This document shows, piece after piece, positions 7,319 through 16,720 of a stretch of DNA of 64,000 bases. Every line of letters starts with the position of its first letter. Positions within the stretch are counted from its first letter, which is position 1. Both the position numbers and the translations under genes were made by a program. The notes under the pieces were generated by a model, which was not told the DNA's origin, made no database searches, and was given only the letters and a program-made list of their open reading frames with translations. The DNA comes from Eubacterium sp. CAG:274. GTDB lineage: Bacteria; Bacillota; Clostridia; Lachnospirales; CAG-274. Location: the NCBI GenBank assembly GCA_000432155.1, contig FR888502.1, forward strand, positions 23,529-87,528, given 5' to 3'.

Positions 7319-9103
7319 ATGTCAGAATTAAAAAATAGAAATCAGATTTTACCTGAGGATAAATGGAGTGTTGAAGATTTATTCTCAAGTGACGAAGCAT
7401 GGCAAAAACTTTATGACGATATAGAAAACAGCCTTAGTGGCTTTGACAAATTTAAGCCTCTTACAATGGCTAATCTCTATGAATGCCTTAACTTCAGAGA
7501 TGAAGTATACTTAAATACTGAGAGAGTATATGTATACGCAGGGCTTAGAGCAAATGAAGATAGTGACAATAGTTTCTATCAGGCAATGGATAGCAAGGCA
7601 GCAAGACTTTCTTCACTTGTTCAGGCTGCTTCAGCTTTTATTGACTCATCTATTGCACTTTTGCCGGAAGATGAAATCTTAAAGGCTGTTGAAACAGAGC
7701 CTCTTAAATTATATGCTCACTACTTAAAGGATATTCTTCGTAGTAAGGAACATATTTTGACACAGGACAAGGAAGAAATACTTGCACAGATGCAGGAAGT
7801 AGCAGGTGTGCCTTCTAATGTTTTCTATATGCTCAATAATGCAGATATGACTTTCCCTGATGTTGTAGATAGTAAGGGCGAAAGCCACAAATTAACTCAT
7901 GGCACATTTATTTCTTATCTTGAAAGTAGCGACAGGGTTTTAAGAAAATCAGCTTTTAATGCTCTTTATGACACATACAAAAAACAGCTTAATACAATTA
8001 CAGCATCTTATAGCGGTTCTGTAAAGGTAGATAGCTTTGGTGCAAAGGTAAGAAAGTACGGTTCATCACTTGAGGCACATTTAGAGCCTAATAACATTCC
8101 TACAAGTGTTTATACACAGCTTATTGATACTGTAAACAAAAACCTTAACTTAATGCACAGATATATTTCTATTCGTAAAAAGGCATTAGGTCTTGATGAC
8201 TTGAATATGTATGACCTGTACACTCCTATTGTAAAGGATATTGATACTAAAAAGACTTATGAAGAAGCTGTTGCAACTGTTAAGGAAGCTGTTAAACCTT
8301 TAGGCGAAGATTATTGCAAGGTATTTAATAAGGCACTTGATACTGACAGATGGGTAGATAAGTACGAAAACAAGGGTAAGAGAAGTGGTGCATATTCTTG
8401 GGGTGCTTACGGTTGCCACCCATTTGTTTCTATGAACTATAATGGCACTGTAGACTCTATGTTTACACTTATTCACGAAATGGGTCACTCTATGCACTCT
8501 CACTATACTTGGTCAACTCAGCCTGTAGTTTACGGAGATTACACTATATTTGTTGCAGAAGTTGCATCAACAGTAAATGAAGCCCTTTTAATGGAACATT
8601 TATTAAAGACAACTGAAGACAAAAATCAGAGAAAATACCTTATCAACTACTATCTTGAACAGTTTAGAGGTACTCTTTTCCGTCAGACTATGTTTGCTGA
8701 ATTTGAGCTTGAGGTTCATAGGCGTGATGAGGCTGGAGAAGCTCTTACAAAGGAAGAATTAAATGAAATTTACTACAACCTTAATAAGAAGTATTATGGC
8801 GATGAAATAAATATTGATGAAAAAATATCTTGGGAATGGGCTAGAATACCTCATTTCTATACTGCTTTCTATGTTTATCAGTATGCTACAGGATATTCAG
8901 CAGCTATTGCTCTTTCACAGAGAATATTAAAGGAAAATGGCAAGGACGATTATATTAATTTCTTAAAGGGTGGTTCTTCTAAATACTCTATTGACCTTTT
9001 AAAGGGTGCTGGCGTAGATATGACAACTGCCGAACCTGTAGAAAAGGCTATGGAAGTATTTTCAAGTCTTTTAGATGAAATGGAAAATCTGTTGACAGAG
9101 TAA
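7319..9103 (+). CDS. pepF: Oligoendopeptidase F, M3 family zinc peptidase
   Basis: This cytoplasmic zinc peptidase cleaves medium-size peptides. It is 594 residues long, normal for PepF. The zinc-binding HEMGHSMH lies near residue 385, with the downstream Glu supplied in FVAEVASTVNEALL about 25 residues later. The C-terminus contains the typical PHFYTAFYVYQYATGYSAAIAL block. The ATG is preceded by AAGGAG at the usual distance. It is divergent from glgA and probably monocistronic; the upstream AT-rich DNA holds a TATAAT at 7280-7285 but no clear -35. Confidence 0.95.
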   Translation: MSELKNRNQILPEDKWSVEDLFSSDEAWQKLYDDIENSLSGFDKFKPLTMANLYECLNFRDEVYLNTERVYVYAGLRANEDSDNSFYQAMDSKAARLSSLVQAASAFIDSSIALLPEDEILKAVETEPLKLYAHYLKDILRSKEHILTQDKEEILAQMQEVAGVPSNVFYMLNNADMTFPDVVDSKGESHKLTHGTFISYLESSDRVLRKSAFNALYDTYKKQLNTITASYSGSVKVDSFGAKVRKYGSSLEAHLEPNNIPTSVYTQLIDTVNKNLNLMHRYISIRKKALGLDDLNMYDLYTPIVKDIDTKKTYEEAVATVKEAVKPLGEDYCKVFNKALDTDRWVDKYENKGKRSGAYSWGAYGCHPFVSMNYNGTVDSMFTLIHEMGHSMHSHYTWSTQPVVYGDYTIFVAEVASTVNEALLMEHLLKTTEDKNQRKYLINYYLEQFRGTLFRQTMFAEFELEVHRRDEAGEALTKEELNEIYYNLNKKYYGDEINIDEKISWEWARIPHFYTAFYVYQYATGYSAAIALSQRILKENGKDDYINFLKGGSSKYSIDLLKGAGVDMTTAEPVEKAMEVFSSLLDEMENLLTE

Positions 9104-9188
9104 TAAAAAGGAATTATAATGTTTAAGATATTTACAAATTGTTAAAAAATACCAATGGGGCAAATATTACTCTAAAGGAGAGAAAAAT

Positions 9189-10916
9189 ATGAAAAAATTG
9201 TTAGGAATATTTGCTGTTTCGGCATTAACCATTTTAGGTTGCACTACAGCTTTTGCAAGCAATAGTGTACAGGGCGATGCAGATACAGACGGAATACTTA
9301 CTGCTAAAGACAGTGCTTATGTTTTACAGAAAACTCTTGATTCTACTTTCAAAGTGCCAATGGCTGATGAAGAATATAGTGTTTACTGTGATGTAAATGG
9401 CGATAAGATAGTTAATGCAGACGATGCAAGCCTTATTTTACAGAGAGTATTAAATGATAGTGTAAAATTTGCTCCTATTGGTGGCAGTACAGAAACTACA
9501 ACAGAAACTACTACTGCTACAACAACAGAAACTACTACAGTTACTACTACAGAAACTACTACTCAGGTAACAACAGATGGAACTACTGAAGAAACAACAA
9601 TTCCAGATGGATTTAATACAGTACCTGAAAACTTTGACTATACTGTAAATGTAAGTAATTTCAGCCAATTAAAGTCTGCTCTTTCTGATTGTGCTAAAAA
9701 GAGTGGTCAAAAGGCAATTTACATTACAGACGATATTGATGCTACAGAACAGATTAAACTTTCTACATCAAATGCCAATATTTCATTAATTGGTGTTGAA
9801 AAGGCTGACGGCTCTTATCCAGCTATTGATTTTGCTAAGTTCAGAGATTCAAAGAACAGTACAGGTGAAAATGGTACAGGTATTTATGTAAGCAAGGGTT
9901 CTTACTACAACTTTAAAAATCTTATTGTTAAAAATGCACCAGACTGTGGTATGAGAATTAAGAACTCAACTTCAGGCAACTGTATTATTCAGAATTGTGT
10001 ATTTAAGTACAACAACAACTCAGGTATTTCTGTAACTGCCGGTGGTCACGACAATACATTTATTGGTGTAGACTCTTATAGAAACTGTGACTTGGTTCAG
10101 AAATTAGGTAGTGACGCTGACGGTTTCTCTGTAAAGCTTAATGTCGGCAATAATAACAAGTTCTTCGCTTGTAGAGCTTGGGAAAATGGCGATGACGGTT
10201 GGGATAGTTATAACCACTCAGGAGATTCTCCATATCACCTTGATTATATTGAATGTCTTTGCTACCACAATGGTGACTACGATATTTACAACGGTAAGTG
10301 GGATTATGAAAACAACTTACCACTTGATAAGGATTTACTTTATGTTCAGGCTATGATTAAGGCTGACCCAGATTTTGAAACTAAGTACAATAACAGACAG
10401 CTTGATGTAAACAACTGGCCAAATGTTACACTTACTAAGTTTGGTAAGTCTATTAAGGGTTCAGATATTAGCTATGAAAACTGGGACGGTAATCCAAACG
10501 GTTTCAAGTTTGGTAGTAAGTTTACAACATCAGACAGCACAAGAACTGTTAAGGATTGTATAGCTTTCAATAATGGTCAGAAGGGTTTTGATGAAAATAA
10601 CTCAAAGGCTACTATTGATATGGAAAATACAATAGCATTTGACAACGGTTTCAAGGGCAAGAAGGGTCAGAATGGTAATTCTAACTACCGTATGGAACTT
10701 ATGAACATTCAGCAGTTTGATAATTGCTTTGGTTTCAATGGTGCTATTGAAGACTTCTTACCAGATGGCAAGACAGTTATTACTCCAGATTCTAGTGTAC
10801 AAGATGCAGTAAGAAATGCAACAACTGCTCTTAGTGATTCACTTCAGCAGTCTATTAGAGAAGATAAAATACCTGGTATGGTATGGTTTAATGACATCTT
10901 CGCTTTAACAAAATAA
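9189..10916 (+). CDS. Secreted family PL9 pectate lyase with N-terminal dockerin
   Basis: Residues 1-23 are a Sec signal peptide. Residues about 28-92 form a type I dockerin: two calcium-loop repeats, GDADTDGILTAKDSAYVLQ and CDVNGDKIVNADDASLILQ. A Thr/Glu-rich linker (about 98-138) leads to a right-handed parallel beta-helix. Key PL9 features are visible: DADGFSVKL, then CRAWENGDDGWDSY with the calcium-binding aspartates, and NPNGFKFGS carrying the lysine that acts as base in Pel9-type enzymes. It should cleave polygalacturonate by beta-elimination outside the cell. The dockerin implies docking to a cohesin scaffold encoded elsewhere. ATG 9189 has AAAGGAGAG upstream. Confidence 0.93.
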   Translation: MKKLLGIFAVSALTILGCTTAFASNSVQGDADTDGILTAKDSAYVLQKTLDSTFKVPMADEEYSVYCDVNGDKIVNADDASLILQRVLNDSVKFAPIGGSTETTTETTTATTTETTTVTTTETTTQVTTDGTTEETTIPDGFNTVPENFDYTVNVSNFSQLKSALSDCAKKSGQKAIYITDDIDATEQIKLSTSNANISLIGVEKADGSYPAIDFAKFRDSKNSTGENGTGIYVSKGSYYNFKNLIVKNAPDCGMRIKNSTSGNCIIQNCVFKYNNNSGISVTAGGHDNTFIGVDSYRNCDLVQKLGSDADGFSVKLNVGNNNKFFACRAWENGDDGWDSYNHSGDSPYHLDYIECLCYHNGDYDIYNGKWDYENNLPLDKDLLYVQAMIKADPDFETKYNNRQLDVNNWPNVTLTKFGKSIKGSDISYENWDGNPNGFKFGSKFTTSDSTRTVKDCIAFNNGQKGFDENNSKATIDMENTIAFDNGFKGKKGQNGNSNYRMELMNIQQFDNCFGFNGAIEDFLPDGKTVITPDSSVQDAVRNATTALSDSLQQSIREDKIPGMVWFNDIFALTK

Positions 10917-10925
10917 TATAAGTTT

Positions 10926-10961
10926 AAAAACTGCTGTGTTATGTAAATACAGCAGTTTTTT
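10926..10961 (+). terminator. Terminator after the pectate lyase gene
   Basis: AAAACTGCTGT (10927-10937) pairs perfectly with ACAGCAGTTTT (10949-10959), followed by a T run. Confidence 0.9.
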
Positions 10962-11003
10962 GTTGTAATGAAATGTGATGGATTGACAATTAGGGAGAAA
11001 TTT

Positions 11004-11546
11004 ATGTGGAAAGAATTACTTAATTTATACTGGATATTTGTAAAAATGGGAGCTATGTGCTTTGGTGGAGGATATGCTATGCTCCCCATACTTGAAAGAG
11101 AATTAGTCTTAAAAAGAGGTTGGGTAACAAAAGAGGAAATAGTAGATTATTATGCTTTAGGTCAGTGTACACCTGGAGTTATAGCTGTAAATACTTCTAC
11201 ATTTGTAGGCAATAAATTGGCTGGAAATTTTGGTGGAATTATAGCTACTCTTGGCTTTATAACACCATCTATAGTAATTATAACCATTATAGGAACTTTA
11301 CTTGAAAATTTTGCCCATATAGAAATTGTGCAAAATGCTTTTTCCGGCATAAGGATTTGTGTGTGCGTGCTTATTATAAATGCAACTGTAAATCTTTGGA
11401 AAACAGCTATTACAGATAAATTTGGTCTTGTAATGTTTGTTATAGTTCTTGTGCTTTCCAGCTTTTTAAATATATCTCCTATATTTTTTGTGTTAGGTTC
11501 AGGCTTTTTAGGCTTTTTATTTAAGACATTAGGAGGTAAAAAGTAA
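11004..11546 (+). CDS. Chromate transporter family protein, first half
   Basis: A half-size CHR protein of 180 residues. The N-terminal FVKMGAMCFGGGYAMLPILERELV is the family's FGGG motif, and LGQCTPGVIAVNTSTFVG matches the conserved xPGP-like region. About five hydrophobic segments follow. Such short CHR proteins work as pairs in Firmicutes. I prefer ATG 11004 (AGGGAG at 10992-10997) over the upstream ATG 10968, which has no site. It overlaps the second half by one base. Substrate need not be chromate; that name comes from the family. Confidence 0.88.
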   Translation: MWKELLNLYWIFVKMGAMCFGGGYAMLPILERELVLKRGWVTKEEIVDYYALGQCTPGVIAVNTSTFVGNKLAGNFGGIIATLGFITPSIVIITIIGTLLENFAHIEIVQNAFSGIRICVCVLIINATVNLWKTAITDKFGLVMFVIVLVLSSFLNISPIFFVLGSGFLGFLFKTLGGKK

Positions 11547-12112
11547 TGCTTATAGTTAGGTTATTTTACGAGTTTTTCAAAATAGGGCTTTTTGCTATTG
11601 GTGGAGGTATGGCAACATTACCTTTCCTGTATAATTTGGCTGGTACACACCCAGATTGGTTTAATACTTCACAGCTTATGGATATGGTTGCTGTTTCCGA
11701 GTCAACTCCCGGACCAATGGGTGTAAATATGTCAACTTATGTAGGGTTTACAACTGGTGGTGTATTTGGTGGTGTTTGTGCTACTTTGGGTCTTGTAATA
11801 CCGTCTATAATTGTAATACTTATTGTGGCAAAAATACTTAATAAAGTAAAAGACAATCCCACAGTACAAAAGGTTATATATGGTATTAGACCAGCATCAA
11901 TGGGGCTTATAGCAGGTGCTGCAGTTTTAGTAATGAAAGAGGCTTTAATAAATGTAGACTTATTTAAACAGACAGGAAATATAACTGATTTATTTGAAAT
12001 AAAGTCAATTATATTTGCTGTTATACTCTATATTTTAATGGTCAAGTATAAAAAACACCCTATTATGTATGTTGCGTTTTCTGCTGTAATAGGCTGTATT
12101 ATTAAGTTTTAA
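11546..12112 (+). CDS. Chromate transporter family protein, second half
   Basis: The 188-residue partner of the preceding gene. It repeats the pattern: FFKIGLFAIGGGMATLPFL at the N-terminus and SESTPGPMGVNMSTYVGF near residues 51-68, the canonical PGP motif. Several membrane segments follow. The one-base stop/start overlap (TAATG) and AGGAGG upstream indicate translational coupling and a heterodimeric transporter. It is followed by the promoter region of the phosphate regulators. Confidence 0.9.
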   Translation: MLIVRLFYEFFKIGLFAIGGGMATLPFLYNLAGTHPDWFNTSQLMDMVAVSESTPGPMGVNMSTYVGFTTGGVFGGVCATLGLVIPSIIVILIVAKILNKVKDNPTVQKVIYGIRPASMGLIAGAAVLVMKEALINVDLFKQTGNITDLFEIKSIIFAVILYILMVKYKKHPIMYVAFSAVIGCIIKF

Positions 12113-12118
12113 GGGGAT

Positions 12119-12140
12119 TTTACATAAACTTTACATAAAA
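12119..12140 (+). promoter_or_regulatory. PHO-box-like direct repeats before the response regulator gene
   Basis: TTTACATAAAC (12119-12129) is followed directly by TTTACATAAAA (12130-12140). Two TTTACA hexamers exactly 11 bases apart match the spacing of Firmicute PhoP sites (TTAACA-like repeats, about 11-bp period). Placement before a phosphate-type regulator suggests autoregulation. Confidence 0.55.
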
Positions 12141-12219
12141 AATACTTGTTATATCTTTTTAGCTTATTGTAAATGATGTAAAATGAAGACGATAGTGGTA
12201 TAAATATGAGGTGAAATAA

Positions 12220-12894
12220 ATGGCAAAGATTATTGTAATAGAAGACGATGAAAGTATCAGAGAATTAGTGAAAGTAGCTTTGCAAGGCTATGGACACGAA
12301 GTTTTGGATTTTGAATGTGCAGAAGATGCTCTTGAAGAATTAAAGCATACAAAGGCTGATTTGGGTATCTTCGATATTATGCTCCCTGGTATAGACGGTG
12401 TAGAGGCTGTTAAGGAGTATAGAAGTACAGAAACTAATGGCCATATGGCTATTATTATGCTTACTGCAAAAGATAGTGAAGTTGAAAAAATAATAGGTCT
12501 TGATAGTGGTGCTGATGATTATGTTACAAAGCCATTTTCAGTAATGGAGCTTATGGCAAGAGTTAGAGCACAGCTTAGAAGATATGAACAACCTGTAAGT
12601 AATAAAATTTCTTTAGGAAGTATAAGCATAAACACAGATACAAGGGAAGTATTTGTAAATGGCGAAGAAGTAAAACTTACATTTAAGGAATATGAACTTC
12701 TTGTTTTCCTTATTGAAAATGGCAATAAGGTTGTATCAAGAGATGAACTTTTAAATAAAATCTGGGGATATGAATACACAGGGGAAACAAGAACTATTGA
12801 TATTCACATTAAAACATTAAGACAAAAACTTGGAACTGCCGGAGATTATATTAAGACTATAAGAGGTATGGGATACAGAGCGGTTAAGGAGTAG
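12220..12894 (+). CDS. phoB: OmpR/PhoB-family response regulator (phosphate type by context)
   Basis: A 224-residue two-domain regulator. The receiver domain (about 1-118) has the acidic pair EDD near residue 8, the phospho-acceptor Asp in LGIFDIMLPG, and a Lys in VTKPFS. The winged-helix domain (about 125-224) ends with TRTIDIHIKTLRQKL and TIRGMGYR, the usual DNA-recognition and wing elements. The adjacent histidine kinase and pstSCAB-phoU genes make a PhoB/PhoP role very likely. The domain evidence alone would not separate it from other OmpR-type regulators. Confidence 0.88.
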   Translation: MAKIIVIEDDESIRELVKVALQGYGHEVLDFECAEDALEELKHTKADLGIFDIMLPGIDGVEAVKEYRSTETNGHMAIIMLTAKDSEVEKIIGLDSGADDYVTKPFSVMELMARVRAQLRRYEQPVSNKISLGSISINTDTREVFVNGEEVKLTFKEYELLVFLIENGNKVVSRDELLNKIWGYEYTGETRTIDIHIKTLRQKLGTAGDYIKTIRGMGYRAVKE

Positions 12895-12898
12895 GTCT

Positions 12899-14611
12899 AT
12901 GAAAAATGCGGTATTAAAAAGATTTGTTTTTATAACACTTATAACCCTTGTGGTTAGTACGCTGGTTTGTTTATGGCTTGTGGGGGATTACAACCTTAAC
13001 CAGACTAAGGCAAGTATGATAGATGCTGTAAAACTTATTGACTACAGCTTAGATTACAGTAAGGATATTAATGAACAGATAAATGAAATAAATCCATTAA
13101 TAGTCGACTCCTCTAGTCGTATTACTGTTATTGACAAAAACGGTGTAGTCTTAGGTGATACATATAAAGGAATAAATTACGAGGATAACCATTTACAAAG
13201 ACCGGAGGTTGTGGAAGCACTTAAAAATGGCAGGGGAATAGATGTCAGAATGTCTGATACAACAAATGACCGTATGCTCTATGTAGCTCAGGTTTGTAGC
13301 GACAATGAGCATATACTGAGGGTTTCTGTTCCATATAATGGTAAGGTTTATCTTGCTTTATGGATGTTGCCAGCAGTAGTGTTAAGCAGCATTTTTGCTT
13401 TTATTGTTTCAGTTTTATTTTCAAGACATTTTACAAATACAGTTTCTAAGCCTTTACAGCAGGTTACTGACGAAATAAGAAAAATTCAAGATGGGGATTA
13501 TTCCTCTCCACTTAAAGTTTATGAATATGATGAAATTACACAGATTGCATCAGCTGCCCATAACCTTGCACAAAAAATTAAACTTACTATGGAAGAAATA
13601 GTTACAGAAAGAAACAAGGCACAGTATGTTCTCAATAATATGAGTGAGGGTCTTGTGCTTTGTGATAAAAATGGTTATGTAAGCTCTATGAATAAGGTGG
13701 CTAATGTTGTGCTTGGCTGTGGAAATGTTCCTATAGGAAAGCATATTGTAAACTATACTAGAAATGTAGATGTTATAAATGGTGTTGCAGATGCCTATAA
13801 CAAGGGCAAAACTGTTACCTTTGACTTTGATGCACCAGACGGCAGAATTATATCAGCCAATATTACAAGGGCAACAGAAAATTCTGATATAGGTGTTATT
13901 ATGGTTCTTATTGATGTAACTACTGACAGAGAAACTCAAAAATTAAGACAAGAGTTCTTTTCCAATGCCTCTCACGAACTTAAAACACCTATTACATCAA
14001 TACAGGGATATTCAGAACTTCTTACAAGTGGTATGGAATATCCTCCTGAACAGAAAAAAGAGTTTTTATTGAGAATAAAGAAAGAGGCTCAAAATATGAC
14101 CACTCTTATAAATGATATTCTTATGATTTCTCGTCTTGAGGCAGGAACTACTGTTCAGAGTAAAAATGAGTTTGATGTTTCCCTTATGTTAGACGAAATA
14201 TTGTTGTCAGCTAAACCTATGATTGATGAACAAAAGTTAAAAGTTGTATGTAATTGCCCGTCTATTATTATTAATGCAGAGTACAAAAGGATATATGAGT
14301 TATTTAACAATGTAATTATAAATGCTGTTAAATACAATAAGCCAGAGGGTTCTGTAAATATAAATGTAAATTGTGCCGGCAAAAAGCTACACTTTAATGT
14401 AAAGGATACAGGTATTGGTATTCCTGATGTCAGTCAACAAAGAGTTTTTGAAAGATTTTACAGAGTTGACAAGGGTCGAAGTAAGAAAATTGGTGGAACA
14501 GGTCTTGGCCTTGCCATTGTAAAACATATTGTAAATTATTATAAAGGTACTGTTACCCTTAGAAGTAAATTAGGAGAGGGTACAGAAATAGATATATTAA
14601 TTAATTTATAG
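12899..14611 (+). CDS. phoR: PhoR-like membrane sensor histidine kinase
   Basis: A 570-residue kinase beginning 4 bases after the regulator stop. It has a membrane segment at about 9-29, an extracellular part, a second membrane segment near 155-178, then a HAMP linker and a PAS-like domain (about 240-335). The HisKA motif FFSNASHELKTPITS has its phospho-His near residue 359. The ATPase domain carries VKDTGIGIP and GGTGLGLAIVKHIV. This order is that of PhoR. Operon position next to pst genes supports phosphate sensing, probably through PstB/PhoU contact. Confidence 0.88.
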   Translation: MKNAVLKRFVFITLITLVVSTLVCLWLVGDYNLNQTKASMIDAVKLIDYSLDYSKDINEQINEINPLIVDSSSRITVIDKNGVVLGDTYKGINYEDNHLQRPEVVEALKNGRGIDVRMSDTTNDRMLYVAQVCSDNEHILRVSVPYNGKVYLALWMLPAVVLSSIFAFIVSVLFSRHFTNTVSKPLQQVTDEIRKIQDGDYSSPLKVYEYDEITQIASAAHNLAQKIKLTMEEIVTERNKAQYVLNNMSEGLVLCDKNGYVSSMNKVANVVLGCGNVPIGKHIVNYTRNVDVINGVADAYNKGKTVTFDFDAPDGRIISANITRATENSDIGVIMVLIDVTTDRETQKLRQEFFSNASHELKTPITSIQGYSELLTSGMEYPPEQKKEFLLRIKKEAQNMTTLINDILMISRLEAGTTVQSKNEFDVSLMLDEILLSAKPMIDEQKLKVVCNCPSIIINAEYKRIYELFNNVIINAVKYNKPEGSVNINVNCAGKKLHFNVKDTGIGIPDVSQQRVFERFYRVDKGRSKKIGGTGLGLAIVKHIVNYYKGTVTLRSKLGEGTEIDILINL

Positions 14612-14616
14612 TGGAA

Positions 14617-14672
14617 AGCACTTCCCAATGTAAAAAATACAGTTTTTTTGCATTAATGGGGAGTGTTTTTTA
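14617..14672 (+). terminator. Terminator between the kinase gene and pstS
   Basis: CACTTCCCAATG (14619-14630) can pair with CATTAATGGGGAGTG (14651-14665) through a long arm, followed by T6. This separates the regulator operon from the transport operon. Confidence 0.8.
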
Positions 14673-14742
14673 TTTTACATTTCTATGTTAAATATGTAAA
14701 AAAGCATTGATTTGACCAATGAATATGCCACTTTATCTAAAT

Positions 14743-14797
14743 TTTACAAAACCTAAACATAAATATGATAGTTGATAAATCTTCTTTAAAATATAAT
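14743..14797 (+). promoter_or_regulatory. pstS promoter region with PHO-box-like repeats
   Basis: TTTACA (14743) and TAAACA (14754) are 11 bases apart and lie upstream of a TATAAT at 14792-14797 that lacks a consensus -35 at the right distance. This arrangement fits activator-dependent PhoP promoters. Confidence 0.5.
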
Positions 14798-14842
14798 AAC
14801 TAAGAATTAACTCACAGAGATTATTAAAAAGGAGAAATCAAA

Positions 14843-15706
14843 ATGAAAAAATTTATTTCAGGATTATTAACAGCAGTTTTATTAGCAACAACTCTTGCAG
14901 GTTGTGGTGGAACAGCAGATAGCTCATCACAGGGCGAAGGTTCTACAGCAGCAGCTGACAGCAGTAACATTAATGGTACTGTTACAATGAACGGCTCTAC
15001 TTCAATGGAAAAGTTTGCTAATGCTTTAGACGAGGCTTTTATGGCTAAGTACCCAGGTATTCAGGCTACTGTTCAGTTTACTGGTTCAGGTGCAGGTATT
15101 GAGGCTGTAGCAAATGGTACAGTTGATATTGGTAACTCATCAAGAGCATTAAAAGACGAAGAAAAGGCAAAGGGTCTTGTAGAAAATGTTGTAGCTATTG
15201 ATGGTATTGCAGTTGTTGTAGACAAGGCTAACCCAGTAGAAGACATTACAAAGGACCAGCTTGCTCAGGTTTATAGTGGTCAGATTACAAACTGGAAAGA
15301 CCTTGGCGGTAGCGACCAACAGATTGTAGTAATCGGTAGAGAAGCATCTTCTGGTACAAGAGGTGCATTTGAAGAATTACTTAAACTTGAAGACAAGTGC
15401 AAGTATGCACAGGAAATTGATTCAACAGGTGCTGTAATGGCAAAGGTTGCTGCAACTCCTGGTGCTATTGGTTATGTTTCACTTGATGTAATTGATGATA
15501 CAGTACATACATTAAAGATTGACGGCGTAGAACCAACAGAAGAAAACATTAAGGCTGGTAGCTACACATTACAAAGACCATTTGTAATGGCAACTAAGGG
15601 CGAAGTTAGCGAACAGTCTCAGGCAGTACAGGAACTTTTCAACTACATTAACAGTGACGAAGGTCAGCAGATTGTTAGCAAGGTTGGTTTAATATCAGCA
15701 AAATAA
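14843..15706 (+). CDS. pstS: Phosphate ABC transporter substrate-binding lipoprotein
   Basis: PstS captures phosphate outside the membrane. Its 287 residues start with a lipoprotein signal ending LATTLAGCGG, with the lipidated Cys near residue 21. A Ser/Ala-rich spacer follows, then GTVTMNGSTSMEKFANALDEAF and FTGSGAGIEAV, the phosphate-binding loops. VIGREASSGTRGAFEELL contributes the third anion-binding segment. AAAAGGAGAA precedes the ATG. It heads the pst operon behind PHO-box-like repeats. Confidence 0.95.
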   Translation: MKKFISGLLTAVLLATTLAGCGGTADSSSQGEGSTAAADSSNINGTVTMNGSTSMEKFANALDEAFMAKYPGIQATVQFTGSGAGIEAVANGTVDIGNSSRALKDEEKAKGLVENVVAIDGIAVVVDKANPVEDITKDQLAQVYSGQITNWKDLGGSDQQIVVIGREASSGTRGAFEELLKLEDKCKYAQEIDSTGAVMAKVAATPGAIGYVSLDVIDDTVHTLKIDGVEPTEENIKAGSYTLQRPFVMATKGEVSEQSQAVQELFNYINSDEGQQIVSKVGLISAK

Positions 15707-15724
15707 AGTAAGGAGTGCAAAACA

Positions 15725-16720
15725 ATGCAAGATACGGAAGCAGTTATGCCTGTAAATAAAAAAACAAATGTAACCGGCATAAAGACAGGAAATAGTGGCT
15801 TTTCAATAAACGGAAGTAAGGGTTCAAAAGCTCTTATTGAAACAATAATGGAAATTATATTCTTCGTTTGTGCCATATTTGCAGTAATAGCTGTTGCTGC
15901 AATTACAATATATATGATAATATCTGGTGCACCGGCTTTAATGAAAGTCGGTATAGTAGATATGCTTTTTAATACAGTATGGCAACCAACAGCGGCAGAA
16001 CCTTCATTTGGTATAGCATACATTGTACTTACATCTATTATTGGTACAGCTTTTGCTATAGTCCTTGGTGTTCCAGTTGGTCTTCTTACAGCTGTATTTA
16101 TTTCAGAAGTTGCTCATAAAAAGGTGGCAGCAGTTGTAAAGCCAGCAGTTGAACTTTTGGCAGGTATCCCATCTATTGTATATGGTTTGTTGGGTCTTTT
16201 AATTATAAATCCTCTTATGTATAAGTTGGAATTAGCAATATTTAAGGATAATCCTAATCATCAGTTTACTGGTGGTGCAAACCTTATTTCAGCAGTTATT
16301 GTGTTGGCGATTATGATTTTACCAACAGTTATAAATGTATCTTATACATCATTACAGGCTGTTCCAGTAAAAATGCGTCAGGCTTCTCTTGCTCTTGGTG
16401 CAACAGAGGTTCAGACAATTTTCAAGGTAACCATTCCAGCAGCTAAGTCTGGCATTATTACAGCTATTGTACTTGGTGTAGGTAGAGCAATAGGTGAGGC
16501 AATGGCCATTGTACTTGTTTCTGGTAATGCTGTAAATATGCCATTACCATTTAACTCAGTTCGTTTCCTTACAACAGGTATTGTATCTGAAATGTCTTAC
16601 TCTTCAGGTCTTCATAGACAGGCATTATTTACAATCGGTCTTGTGTTGTTTGTATTCATTATGATAATCAATATTACAATTAGTAAAATTATAAAGGCAG
16701 GTGAAGAAAGTGGAAAATAG
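15725..16720 (+). CDS. pstC: Phosphate ABC transporter permease PstC
   Basis: The 331-residue protein is one of the two membrane subunits of the phosphate importer. About six membrane helices follow a roughly 40-residue cytoplasmic N-terminus. The ABC coupling loop reads RQASLALGATEVQTIFKVTIPAAKSGI near residues 218-244. ELLAGIPSIVYGLLGL near residue 145 is a PstC/PstA hallmark. It follows pstS after 18 bases and overlaps pstA. Confidence 0.95.
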   Translation: MQDTEAVMPVNKKTNVTGIKTGNSGFSINGSKGSKALIETIMEIIFFVCAIFAVIAVAAITIYMIISGAPALMKVGIVDMLFNTVWQPTAAEPSFGIAYIVLTSIIGTAFAIVLGVPVGLLTAVFISEVAHKKVAAVVKPAVELLAGIPSIVYGLLGLLIINPLMYKLELAIFKDNPNHQFTGGANLISAVIVLAIMILPTVINVSYTSLQAVPVKMRQASLALGATEVQTIFKVTIPAAKSGIITAIVLGVGRAIGEAMAIVLVSGNAVNMPLPFNSVRFLTTGIVSEMSYSSGLHRQALFTIGLVLFVFIMIINITISKIIKAGEESGK

